From Owenia fusiformis (taxonomy: Eukaryota > Annelida > Polychaeta > Sabellida > Oweniidae), in assembly GCA_903813345.2 (NCBI GenBank), contig CAIIXF020000001.1:35183366-35247365 (forward strand): a stretch of 64,000 nt of DNA. Direction: 5' to 3'. The position numbers and the translations under genes are program-made. Shown in pieces: positions 1 through 9,800 of this stretch. Under the pieces are notes generated by a model. It searched no databases, had not been told where the DNA came from, and saw only the letters and a program-made list of their open reading frames with translations. Positions within the stretch are counted from its first letter, which is position 1. Every line of letters starts with the position of its first letter.

Positions 1-1035
1 TTTTGTTTTCATGTGACAGTAGAATACATTACCTCGGAAGCCAATTACTAATAAATAATATATAATCTACGTGGATATTACAGAACATAATGGAACAACT
101 GTATGATAAAGTTCTTCTGGTTGACAGATTGTTCTCTACCTGTCTGTAGGCACCGATCAATTTGCCGTCTATAATCTTCTTATATAAGATATATATTGAT
201 TCACAGAGCACTGTTGTATATAGTTTAATGTTACTACAACAATCTATCTTGGGGAAACAATATTCTGATTGAGGTTTTTCTGGAGATCTCGCTGGGAATA
301 ATCATATAAGGTAAGTTACTTCTAATATTGTTATTGTTTACATTGTTGTCTTACATGAATCAATACATTTACTCTATAAAAGATAAACATCAATTAAATG
401 TGCTAATTGTTGGTGTTATTAATTTTAACTTGGTTGTCTCTCATCTTTCTGCTCATCGATATAGTTGTTCATGAGGGGTGTCATTGTTTCCCCAAAATGT
501 CTTATTCATGAAAAACTTTGCAACAGGATAGGAAGGTGACCACCACTACCTTTGTTCCAAATATTCGAATGAAAATATATTTTTATCCCTTGATTTTCTC
601 CTTGAATACTGGTCATTGCCCCTAATAACAGTAACAATTAATGATTTAAAGTATATTTTGTTCATTTAAAATTAAGGAAAATAATGGCCTAATTGTATAA
701 GTAACATTATTTGGCTAATCCCCAATAGCAACTTGTCTGGGGCTTGTTACCATAACAACAATATAAATGCAGGTAGTTATGTTGTTTAATGGAGGTCTTG
801 TCACCAAGAGAATCAATATTCTTGCTGATCAAGCTTAGCGCATCAATAAACATGTAATTTGGGTTCATTTGTTTGTTATTAATAAGTTACAGGTTTTTTT
901 ACTAAAACAAATGCTGGACTGATGCCAGTACCCCACCAATGCTTCAAAATAAATCAGGAATTAACAAAATAGAGATCCTCTCATAAACTATATAGTAAGG
1001 ATATCTAGCAAGGGAATTAGATAATGTTATACTAA
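1..1035. other. Non-coding upstream sequence or intron, no recognised gene
   Basis: AT-rich sequence without a coding run. The only notable signal is a good donor-like site (ataag|gtaagtt) at 310/311. It could end a 5'UTR exon of PASK. In the phase needed by exon 1 the frame before it contains a stop and no ATG, so any such exon would be non-coding. Confidence 0.3.
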
Positions 1036-1502
1036 TGTATCTCATACTTGAGTGGGTTTGGGGTAGATATCACCTGGGAATATATATCGTATCTGAGGAG
1101 CCGGCAGGATATATTCTATATGTCCCGCTCCAGTCCAGATACGGGCAGATGTAATATATCCATCCTGCTCCCGGGAATTTTTTCAATATAATTCTTTTTT
1201 CGTGCAGTGTAATAATGATGCATTGTGGGATTTCTCCAGACGAAAAAATTAGAAATAAATATTTGGAAAGACACTGAAATTCGATTAAAACATGGATAAT
1301 ATACATGAAAATGACACTCATTTGAATAATAACGAAGCAGAAACTAACTGCAGATTCGAAAATCAAATAGATGTTGAAGAATTTCTCACAACCACTGAAA
1401 ATGAAAACACTTCAAAAAAACTCGACTTAATATCAAAATATTCAAAGATTTCTTGGTCAGTAAAGATGAATCTACCCCAAACCCACTCAAGTATGAGATA
1501 CA
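1036..1502. mobile_element. DNA transposon remnant with a perfect 33-bp TIR
   Basis: The left end 1036-1068 (tgtatctcatacttgagtgg...) is the exact reverse complement of 1470-1502. The element is 467 bp. It contains a hairpin-prone GC-rich block (1080-1180) and an ORF starting at ATG 1292 whose first 55 codons are Asn/Glu-rich. The perfect TIR suggests recent activity or correction. The superfamily is not identified. Confidence 0.8.
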
Positions 1503-1650
1503 CCAGTTATGTACGGTCTGTTTTGGATATAGGGTTTATCCCTCGGGAAATATTTATATCTCCCCTTGGTCCCTTGGGTGAACGAGTGCATATATCAATA
1601 TCACCGAGTAGATTAAAATGATATTCTGAAAAAATCATAGGATGTTCTTA

Positions 1651-1897
1651 TTATCCTACACTTACAAGGAGTGTACTAAATGCATAATATCATTGCAAAA
1701 TAAATTCCATGCCAAATCAACAAGCGGAGTATATCGTCACAATATCCTCCGCATATTGGGGTTTCCGGAGTATATCGTCACAATATCCTCCGCCCGGAGT
1801 ATATCGTTACGATATCCTCCGGATATTCATTTTGCCAAGAAATATCAAATTTATTTTTTAATGTTATTATACATTTAGTACACTAAGTGTAGGATAA
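1651..1897. mobile_element. 247-bp MITE with three internal near-palindromes
   Basis: Both ends carry ttatcctacactta in inverted orientation (1651-1664 and 1884-1897). Homology continues inward with ctaaatg[c/t]ataat. The middle holds three copies of a near-palindromic unit (ggagtatatcgtcacaatat, then cctccg) at about 1727, 1770 and 1796. Confidence 0.75.
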
Positions 1898-2055
1898 ATA
1901 GAGATTATCCTATATGAGGTTCAGGATATTGGGATTATCCCGAGGCCAATATAATATATCTGCCCGAGGGCCGTAGGTCCCGAGGGAAGATATGTTATAT
2001 TGGCCAAGGGATAATCCAAATATCCTGAACCGACTATAGGATGATCTGTTTATCC
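1892..2055. repeat. 164-bp foldback (hairpin) element
   Basis: Arms of about 78 bases face each other (ggataaatagagattatcct and its partner ending aggatgatctgtttatcc). They carry paired motifs for ggttcaggatat and gattatccc..ggccaatata. The centre is a GC-rich turn near 1970 (gggccgtaggtcccgaggg). It overlaps the end of the preceding MITE by a few bases, which suggests shared target preference or co-mobilisation. Confidence 0.7.
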
Positions 2056-2270
2056 CATTCCAATCACATTGTTCAATTGGCCAAAGTTCAGAAACTTAGC
2101 AACAAACCGTGGAATTATTTTAAAATATTCATGTCCAGTTTTGTATTTTTGTCCGTAGCCGGATTTTCCTGTTCAAATCTTTGATTATTAACGGGGCATA
2201 CTGCTCCTTCCCTTCTTTAAAGCATATAACAGATCGCGATTGTCTGTGTTTTTCTCCATTGTCGTTTACA

Positions 2271-2445
2271 GTATGTGAACGTTACAAAAAAAGGACCAAT
2301 ACGGGAACAGCGATTATGACGTAGCGGGCAGATATACTATATCTGCCCGCTCGGAGCGGGACGTATGTGAACGTTACAAAAAAAGGACCAATACGGGAAC
2401 AGCGATTATGACGTAGCGGGCAGATATACTATATCTACCCGCTGA
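2271..2445 (+). repeat. 92-bp tandem duplication with palindromic core
   Basis: Two copies (from 2271 and from 2363) of a unit that begins gtatgtgaacgttacaaaaa and ends in a near-perfect palindrome around agcgggcagatatactatat. The copies are nearly identical, so the duplication is young. Confidence 0.85.
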
Positions 2446-2734
2446 TGAAAATATAAGTTTTTACAAACCGGCTTTATGTACCCGTAACACGTCCAAGTAT
2501 GGGATAAATAAATATATCCCTCAGGATATACCCTTTATCCAAAACCTCCCAGTACATAACCCTTATATATGCCCACAAAAGTAATGAGATATGTTTGGAG
2601 GGATGGGGTAAAATCTAAAACATGTTTTGTTTGTTTTAAATTAAATTATAACATTTTAGACAATTTGAACATTGTACTTTTCCTCAATGTTATTCTCCAT
2701 ATTCTTGATGTAACTTTTACTCATTAGCCCTTTG

Positions 2735-3803
2735 TTATCCCATCGAACGAAGTTCGGAGGGATATAGGGAACGCCTCCGTCCGTCCGTCCGTCCGTCCGT
2801 ACGTACGTACGTACGTCCGTACGTACGTACGTACGTCCGTCCGTCTGTCCGTCCGTCCGGGCAATAACTCAAATACCGTTGGCCCGATTTTGTTCATATT
2901 TTGTACACATATACCTTATGGGGGTAGAAGTTCTGCTTGAAAGCCGATTTTCAAAATGGCCGCTCATTTCAAAATGGCGGCCATTTTAGTGCCGATTTTA
3001 CAGTAATTTAGGTGCAATATGTAAAACTGTTATATCAATATGTTTTAAATGTAAAAAAATTATAAAGGACATTAATAATGCTACAAATGTAGATATTAAA
3101 GAAGCACATGGCAGCCATCTTGAAAAATGGCGGCCTTTACTCGTCATTTTACGATTTTTGCTATAACTCAAAAAATAGTTGAGCGATTTTGTTCATATTT
3201 GGTATGTGAATACTATAAGCATTGTACACTGTCTAAAGACACTTTTGGTAGAAGGCGGCCATTTTGAAAAAAAAAATTGAAAAATGGCCGCCATTTTAAC
3301 GTATTTTACTATAACTCGAAAAGTAGTGGAGCGATTTTGTTCATATTTGGTATGTGAATACTATAAGCATGGCACACTGTCCTATGACACTTTTGGTAGA
3401 AGGCGGCCATTTTGAAAATTTCTTGAAAAATGGCCGCCATTTTAACGTATTTACTATAACTCGAAAAGTAGTGGAGCAATTTTGTTCATATTTGATATGT
3501 GAATACTTTAAGCATGGAACATTGTCTAATAAAACTTTGGGGAGTAGTCGGCCATTTTGAAAAATGGCCACCATTTTTATGTGTGTTATTTTACAAATAC
3601 GTGTGCGATTTTTCAAAAATTTTAGAGGTGGCTACTGAAAAGCATATTATTTCTTCTGATGACAACTTGGCTAGTGAGCAACCATTTTGAAAATGGTGGC
3701 CTTTCTGGTGTGTTGTTTTATGATATTTGCTATTCGTTTGTAAAAATGCCAGCCATTTCTGTTCGATGGGATTCGCTACGCTTTGGCGTTGCCGTTGTTC
3801 TGG
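2735..3803 (+). mobile_element. CCGT-microsatellite interspersed element, family A, copy 1
   Basis: It begins ttatcccatcgaacgaagtt, followed by gggatatag and a (CCGT/ACGT)n run at 2778-2860. A leader that recurs in other copies comes next, then several units of about 145 bp. Each unit contains 'gagcgattttgttcatattt' and 'ggcggccatttt'/'aaaatggccgcc' palindromes. The right end (ctgttcgatgggattcgcta) repeats the start in inverted form over about 11 bases (atcccatcgaa). There is no coding. Other copies: 32558-33390 and 45027-45718. Fragments: about 13271-13440, 28220-28400, 31200-31420. It resembles bivalve non-autonomous elements with microsatellite and tandem cores. Confidence 0.8.
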
Positions 3804-4502
3804 TTTTGCAATTTGAGAGAGGGAACTACTAAACTTGTAATCTGGCATATGTAAGCATTCTCAATGAGTCAAAGTAAATCCATGATCACTCTATTGATCA
3901 CCAATACTTCAAGTCAATAAGTAGTTTTGAGTTGCATTACTTGATTGAAAGTATAATTTGATGCTCACTTCAGCCCCTTAGACTGATGGAACAGCTTCAA
4001 GTATGTTCTTGGGCTTAAATAGCAGGCTATATTATATAGGCCAACATGATTCAGTAGTCAGAAATCAATTTGTAGATTCTTTTGATACTGCCTGCTATAT
4101 ACCTGTCAATGTTCACACTTTTTCAGTCCCATTTTTTCAATCTCCCAGACTTTCATGTTAAAAACCCCTGACCTGGCTATCGGGATAATTTTTGCTAGTT
4201 CAAGTGACATTCAGATTAGACATCATTATTGTTGTTTTACTATCTGATTAAATTCTATTACATTCTGAAATTATTGAGTATTAAAGGCTTGTCTATCCTT
4301 ATGTCCCATTTATGTTTTTTTGTCCTATCCTACCCCTAATGTTGCCTTGTAATTATGTTTTAAAGGATGAATGAATAAATGTTTAACGGATATTGCCATG
4401 CAATATCAATGTGGGACCATGGCCCATGCATCTCTTGCTTTATACATTGATTTGACTTTATAATATAGTTTTCTATGAAGATAATTCATGAAAAAAATAT
4501 TA
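3804..4502. other. Non-coding sequence, nothing recognised
   Basis: AT-rich, without convincing coding frame, TIR or tandem repeat. Confidence 0.6.
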
Positions 4503-4898
4503 CAAAGGACGATTCTCGGTTTGGAGAACGAAGTTCATCAATCTAAATGAGCATTATCCCTGCTTCGGAAGAATTTTATTTTTTTACATAATATAGATTT
4601 GAATGTCTTCTTTTGAATAGTCATGATTTAATTTGGGTAATATTTCTATATTTTTCGCAAAAAAATATTAGCGCAGTACACTGATGAACTTCTTTCCCCA
4701 AATCGAGACTTGTATTTTATTGAATCGGTCTGATTGAGCGTTATCCCTGCTTCAGACCAATTTGTTATTTTTACATCTTGTAGATTTAAATGTCCTCTTT
4801 GGAAAATTCATAGTTTAATTTGGGTAATATTTCTATATTTTTCATGAAAAAAGTTATTAGCCCAGGAGACTGTTCTCCAAACCGAGAATCGTCCTTTG
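4503..4898. mobile_element. 396-bp MITE with perfect 27-bp TIR and duplicated body
   Basis: The left end (caaaggacgattctcggttt, on to ggagaac at 4529) is the exact reverse complement of 4872-4898. The body consists of two diverged copies of a unit of about 190 bp. Each contains 'atccctgcttc' and 'taatttgggtaatatttcta'. The ORF crossing its right half is not coding. Confidence 0.85.
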
Positions 4899-5774
4899 AA
4901 CTGAAATTCAAATCTATTCCTGAAATAATAATTTGTAAGGGGCAACACATAAAAATCAGATATATCCCAAATAAAAGTATTACCACGAAAACCAACAGTC
5001 TCTCAACATTTATCATACATACAAATTCATATATGATATTTTTTATCATTATGGCTTTGTGCCATGAAGAAAGCACATGCATTACTTTGAACTTTGATTT
5101 TCATTTGCCAACAATGTTAAGGTAGTTCTCCATAATATTTAATTCCCTTTAATTGTAATATTTTCATGATCTCCTTAATGTTGGAATTTATATATCTTCA
5201 TAAAAAGTTAAAATGATTTGCTGATCCAATATTTTATTTACGGTTAAATCTTTGATGATGTGCATTTTCTATTTAACATAATATATTTGGCAGTTATTTA
5301 TCAGGAGAGGCCTTATCTCAGTTAAATGCACATATAGAAAAGGGTCAATGTCATTTCACTTTGAATTTTGGCTCAAAATACAAGTGGGATATTTGAAATA
5401 AAAACACATCGGATTTAGACTTAAACAGTTTATGTTATATGTAGTTCTGTACAAGGAATGGTTTTATGATGAGGAGAAGTACAGTTGACAGGTAGTAAAC
5501 ATGTGATGTTATTTCATATTCTTATTTTGTACTTTATGTAAAACACAAGGTATTTATAACAGGTATGTGTATTTTCAGTACACCTTCGACCTTGCAGGAG
5601 GAAGTATGCGTTTAATAGAAAACATGCTACTGGTCTTTTTATTAGTTTTTAAGTTAAATCAAAATGAATATGCAAATTACATCGGACATCTATATACTTT
5701 TCTCTGATTTAACATATTTTGACCATCTTAAAACCAATTCAAACACAATCAAAATAATGTTATATACTGTAGGT
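4899..5774. other. Non-coding sequence, nothing recognised
   Basis: AT-rich. An acceptor-like ttttcag at about 5580 is followed by a short open stretch, but no homology or donor supports an exon. Confidence 0.5.
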
Positions 5775-6084
5775 AGGATTCTCAGTAGGCTTTTAGACTT
5801 TTGTGCTCCACTGTTGTCTCATGGTGTTTTAGAAATCCAGAGTCTAATTTTACATTCTTGTCACATTATTTGTGATAAAACTCTTGAGAAAATACATAAA
5901 AACATGGATTAAAGTCAGATATCTTTTTGAAATATGTATTATATTGTGATTAAATTAGGCAGATACTCTTCATAAGTATTATGAAAAGTATACTGATAGA
6001 GAATCTCTGATCTCACATGGGGGAGGGGTAGTCGCGATGCCATAGAAAATCCAAGGTCTAAATATTTTCTGGTGAGAACCCTGG
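5775..6084. mobile_element. Interspersed repeat family B, copy 1
   Basis: Imperfect inverted ends (aggattctcagtaggctttt, and the complement of ggtgagaaccctgg). The inside carries 'ccagagtctaattttacatt' and 'ctgatctcacatgggggag', then 'tagtcgcgat'. The same strings recur at 20700-21075, and a solo left end lies at about 30616. There is no coding. Confidence 0.7.
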
Positions 6085-6316
6085 TAAGGAATTCAATTTT
6101 AAAATATGTTTGAAATAATAAGTATAAAAGTATATTTCTCATTGAAAACACATGGCGTTAGTAACATGTAACAACTAATAACAGGTATTCTAATGTTTCT
6201 TAAATGGAGTCTCTGTGTTCTTTACACAAATGTTAGTTAAAAAATTGTTAAAAGTTAAAATGCATGGTTTTTCACTACCATGACACCTGTATATCCAAAC
6301 ACCTATCTAATCCAAA

Positions 6317-6470
6317 AACCTCTCAATGTGAACACTTCCTTGTTTTTAAATTTGTTACCTCCCATTGATTCACATTATAAAACCTCTCAATGTGAACACT
6401 TTTCCTTGATTTTAAATTTGTTACCTCCCATTGATTCACATTATAAAACCTTGAGATGTGAACATCTGCT
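6317..6470 (+). repeat. 65-bp tandem repeat, about 2.3 copies
   Basis: Starts at 6317, 6381 and 6447. The unit begins aacctctcaatgtgaacact and contains aaatttgttacctcccattg. The 68-codon ORF across it is a by-product of the repeat length, not a gene. Confidence 0.85.
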
Positions 6471-6655
6471 AATCCAAACATTTTAACTGGTCCCAGAGGC
6501 GTTCAGATTAGGCAGGTTTTGCCGTATATTCTCATGACCAGATGATGCTCAATAAAAAAATAAATTACATCATTTTCAAAACTGATTTCTCAATTTAACA
6601 AAAATATGATTCTGAAAAAATGATATATTTATTATTTAATTACATGTATTTCCAG

Positions 6656-6812
6656 TGGTGAGGTGGTCCATCAGAAAGCTGTGATGTTCACAGATGCAGA
6701 TCTACCCAGCTATAGGCTGGGCCAGAGTCTGCCTAATACGCCTATCAATTCACGATCCAAATCACCTCTGGATATGTCGCAGAAGCTTATCAAGACACTA
6801 AACTCACCATTT
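6656..6812 (+). CDS. PASK: PASK exon 1 (first visible coding exon)
   Basis: The acceptor is tttccag at 6649-6655 and the donor is gtaagt at 6813. The reading frame is open throughout and ends on a codon boundary, matching the phase of the exon at 50903. The first in-frame ATG is at 6684 (MFTDADLPSYRLGQSL), with a purine at -3. It could be the true start, with the 28 bases before it as 5'UTR. Alternatively an upstream exon outside the window (or before 6600) supplies earlier codons, since the frame is open back to the acceptor. The segment is Ser/Pro-rich (PNTPINSRSKSPLDM), as expected for the disordered N-terminus of PASK. Membership in PASK rests on phase, strand and composition, not on domain homology. 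Confidence 0.7.
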
Positions 6813-9800
6813 GTAAGTATGGAATTATATTCAGTTTGTCCAAACCTCTGTTTTAATGAAAAAGAGGGTTTGTAAAGATAAGGTGTAATACAGTAAACCC
6901 ATCTTAGTGAACCTCTCCATAGTGAATACCTTTGTCCAGTGAAACCCTTTCCCAGCACATACTCCATCCACTTCTGTATAAAATTGCCTCTCTGTAGTGG
7001 ACACTCACCTACCACGAAGACTTGTTTTGCTCCATAGCTGAGATGTTCACTGTACACAGGTTTTACTGTAAATATAAGATATATGCAACAAATAAATTAA
7101 AAACTTTCTCTTTACTTTTATGGATTCATCATAGGTAGATAGTTAATACAGGTTACCTCTGAAGATTCAAACAATTGGTGAATTGCACACCTCTGGCTCC
7201 AATATATTCTCATTTCATTATTAACCCCAGGTCTGAACCTGTGCAGTCAGATTTTACAATGAAGTTATTATAAGCTGTAATAATAGTCAATTATTTCTTT
7301 GTGTTCCTTCATATTACTACATATTACCAGGAACTACATCTGTAGTTCATTACCATGATGTATTGGATGTTGCTGAGTAACTCTGTATATTCAGAGGAAA
7401 ACAAATATAAAAAAGTATATCCAATATGCTCTGAGCAAGTGTCTGTTTACCCCAGTTGTACTAACTGTATCTTGATCCAGTGCATCATATTGAGCTTTTA
7501 TTTGGCTTTAGTTGGATCGATCATCAGAACTAACTCTCTTGTAGCAAATAACCAGTTTGAGTTAATTGTATTTTATTTCATTAATATGACTGAATCTACA
7601 CTGTAGTTGGTTCCTTAAAGAAAAGGTGGCATTGGTTCTCAGAGGCTTGAATGAGAGAAATGTGGTGACTGCAATATTGTTTCCACTAGATGTAAAGATG
7701 GCATTTGTTCAAAGAATCCTGGTAACTTCATGTAAAATACTTTATATAAGTACTTGTAAGGTTAGCTGACTCTGGCTGAGGTATAAGTTGAGGATTCAGG
7801 GAGAATTTGAAGTTGAGGATTCTCCTTTGGGATATCATTGATATTTGATCAATAATATGACTCTTGTGTTGGACATTATTGTTGAAACACATATAAATAA
7901 TTTTTGTGGATTGTGCATTGCTTTAAGGCATATTTGAATAGACAATGTGCATGTGTTTTAACAGTGATGTATCTATTATGGACCACATAGCATATAGCAT
8001 ACTCCCCTTTGGCACATCTTCTCCATAAGAAAGGATTTAAATTTGTTGTTTATACAATTGAATGTTGATTATGGAGATAGAGAAAACACTTCTATCTGTG
8101 TGTCTGTCCATCTAATCCTTTGATGTTTTATATGTAATTGCATAGAAGAATGAACCATTATCTTTTTGCAATCTATCTAGTATAGAGGGCAATTTGAGAA
8201 ATGATTGCTGGCAGTCATTTCTGCCTCTAAATAAGGTATACAATGGATTTGCCTTGGTGTTGCCGTTATCTTGTTATGTTCGGGATGGTGTCTAATTATC
8301 GATCATCAGTCATAGAACAATGAAGGTAATTTTGCTACAGTTTCAGAAATTTAAAATGTTGATTTGACTTTCACTTGAATATTCAAAGAATTAACACCAT
8401 TCGCTTAATGAAACCATCATTTACCTCCTCCCCAACCAACTAAGTTTGTAAGTCTACAACAGTTGATTATTGGACACCATCCCATATTGGGAGAGATGTT
8501 GACATAAGATAAACTGCCTCATGTTTCACATGTCCCCAAGAGATTGATAAAATGCACTTTGTCATAATTAGCTCTACAAACACATTTTTAGATTCCTTGT
8601 CCAATTTTTAGATGCTTTAGACAGGAAATCCAATGACGCAAAAAGAGATTACTTTGTCTGAACACAGCAGATCAAAGCAAACTGCAGAGATAATTGTGGA
8701 TCTTTAATTAGACTCCAGATGAAAATCTGGAGTCTATTGCTTTTGCCAGTTTTCCTATTATTCTTTCTTTCTTTCTTTCTTTCCGAACACTTTTTCTCAG
8801 CAACTAGAAGAACTGACTTAAATCTGCTAACATAGTCAACTAGGTAATGAAACCTAGTTTCTGGGAAATTAGGTCAAATGTTTATCTAGGTCAAAGGTCA
8901 AGAACTAGGTCAAATCGTGGGTTTTCACTATTTTACAAGTTTTCTCAGTCGTCCTTCGGTATTTTTGCTCCGGGTTTTTTTCATCATGTTCCTTAGAAAA
9001 ATAGCTAATTCCGTAAGGCAAATCGTTTTTTGATTACTTTTACCGATTTTGAGAAATGACGTCCGAAAAGTAGGTCAGAACATGAAAAGTTCTCCAAATT
9101 CAACGTGTGAATTATCAAATAAGTGTAGAATTATCTCAGGAATCCGAATCTGCAAACAAAATTTCGATCCGACTACCGGTTTAGAAGTTATAGCATTTTG
9201 AAATCTCAAAATCGCTAAATTTGGTGCCCCATGTTAAGTCAATGGGGAAAAAGACTTCTTCGAAGTGTAAAATACGAGATATAGACTGAGTACAGCTTAA
9301 CATAATGAAAGCCTATAAAAGAAGGGGACCTCGAAGGCTATCTAGCTTTAAAATTTGGACAGCAAAATGCCTAGGTCAAAATCTAGGTCAAATTTATAGC
9401 ATTTTCTTATTTTTACGATTCTGACACTACACTTAAATGATTTGCTTCAAAATTTTGTATACAGGTAGCAAAGAGTGTGCTTATAGTGATAGCCTTTTGC
9501 CGTCAGAAAGTATTTTGACCCACTTTTGAGATATGGTGTCCGAAATGTAGGTCAAACTAAAAAGTTAACCAAATTTAACATATGAGCTATGAAATAAGTG
9601 TAGAATTTTCTCAGGAATCTGAATCTGCAAACCAAATTCCGATCCGACATCCGGTTCGAAAGTTATGGCGTTTTGAAAATTTTGAGAAAAATCGATCTGT
9701 TGATATCCTGATAGAAAGTCAAGGAAAAAAGATTTTTTTGAAGTGTAAAATACGAGATATCGATTGAGTACAGCTTAAGATAAGGAATTCCTATAAAAGA

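Larger units (their letters stand above)
1505..2560. repeat. Outer inverted pair enclosing a nested repeat cluster
   Basis: 1505-1565 (gttatgtac..gttttggatatagggt) is an imperfect reverse complement of about 2500-2560 (accctttatccaaaac..gtacataac). The two look like ends of one 1-kb element that has received other insertions. A related solo piece lies at about 52798-52860 (ccctcaggatataccctgta). Confidence 0.55.

Noticed and set aside
2778-2860. (CCGT)n run as an independent microsatellite
   Set aside because: It is an integral part of family A, present at the same place in the other copies.
4820-5125. 101-codon ORF
   Set aside because: It starts inside the right half of a MITE and runs into unique sequence; there is no homology.
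5580-5620. Acceptor-like ttttcag with a short open frame, possible upstream PASK exon
   Set aside because: No donor in a useful phase and no protein similarity.
6280-6486. ORF with an apparent repeated peptide (NLLPPIDSHYKT)
   Set aside because: The peptide repeat is only the translation of a 65-bp tandem DNA repeat whose length happens not to break the frame.
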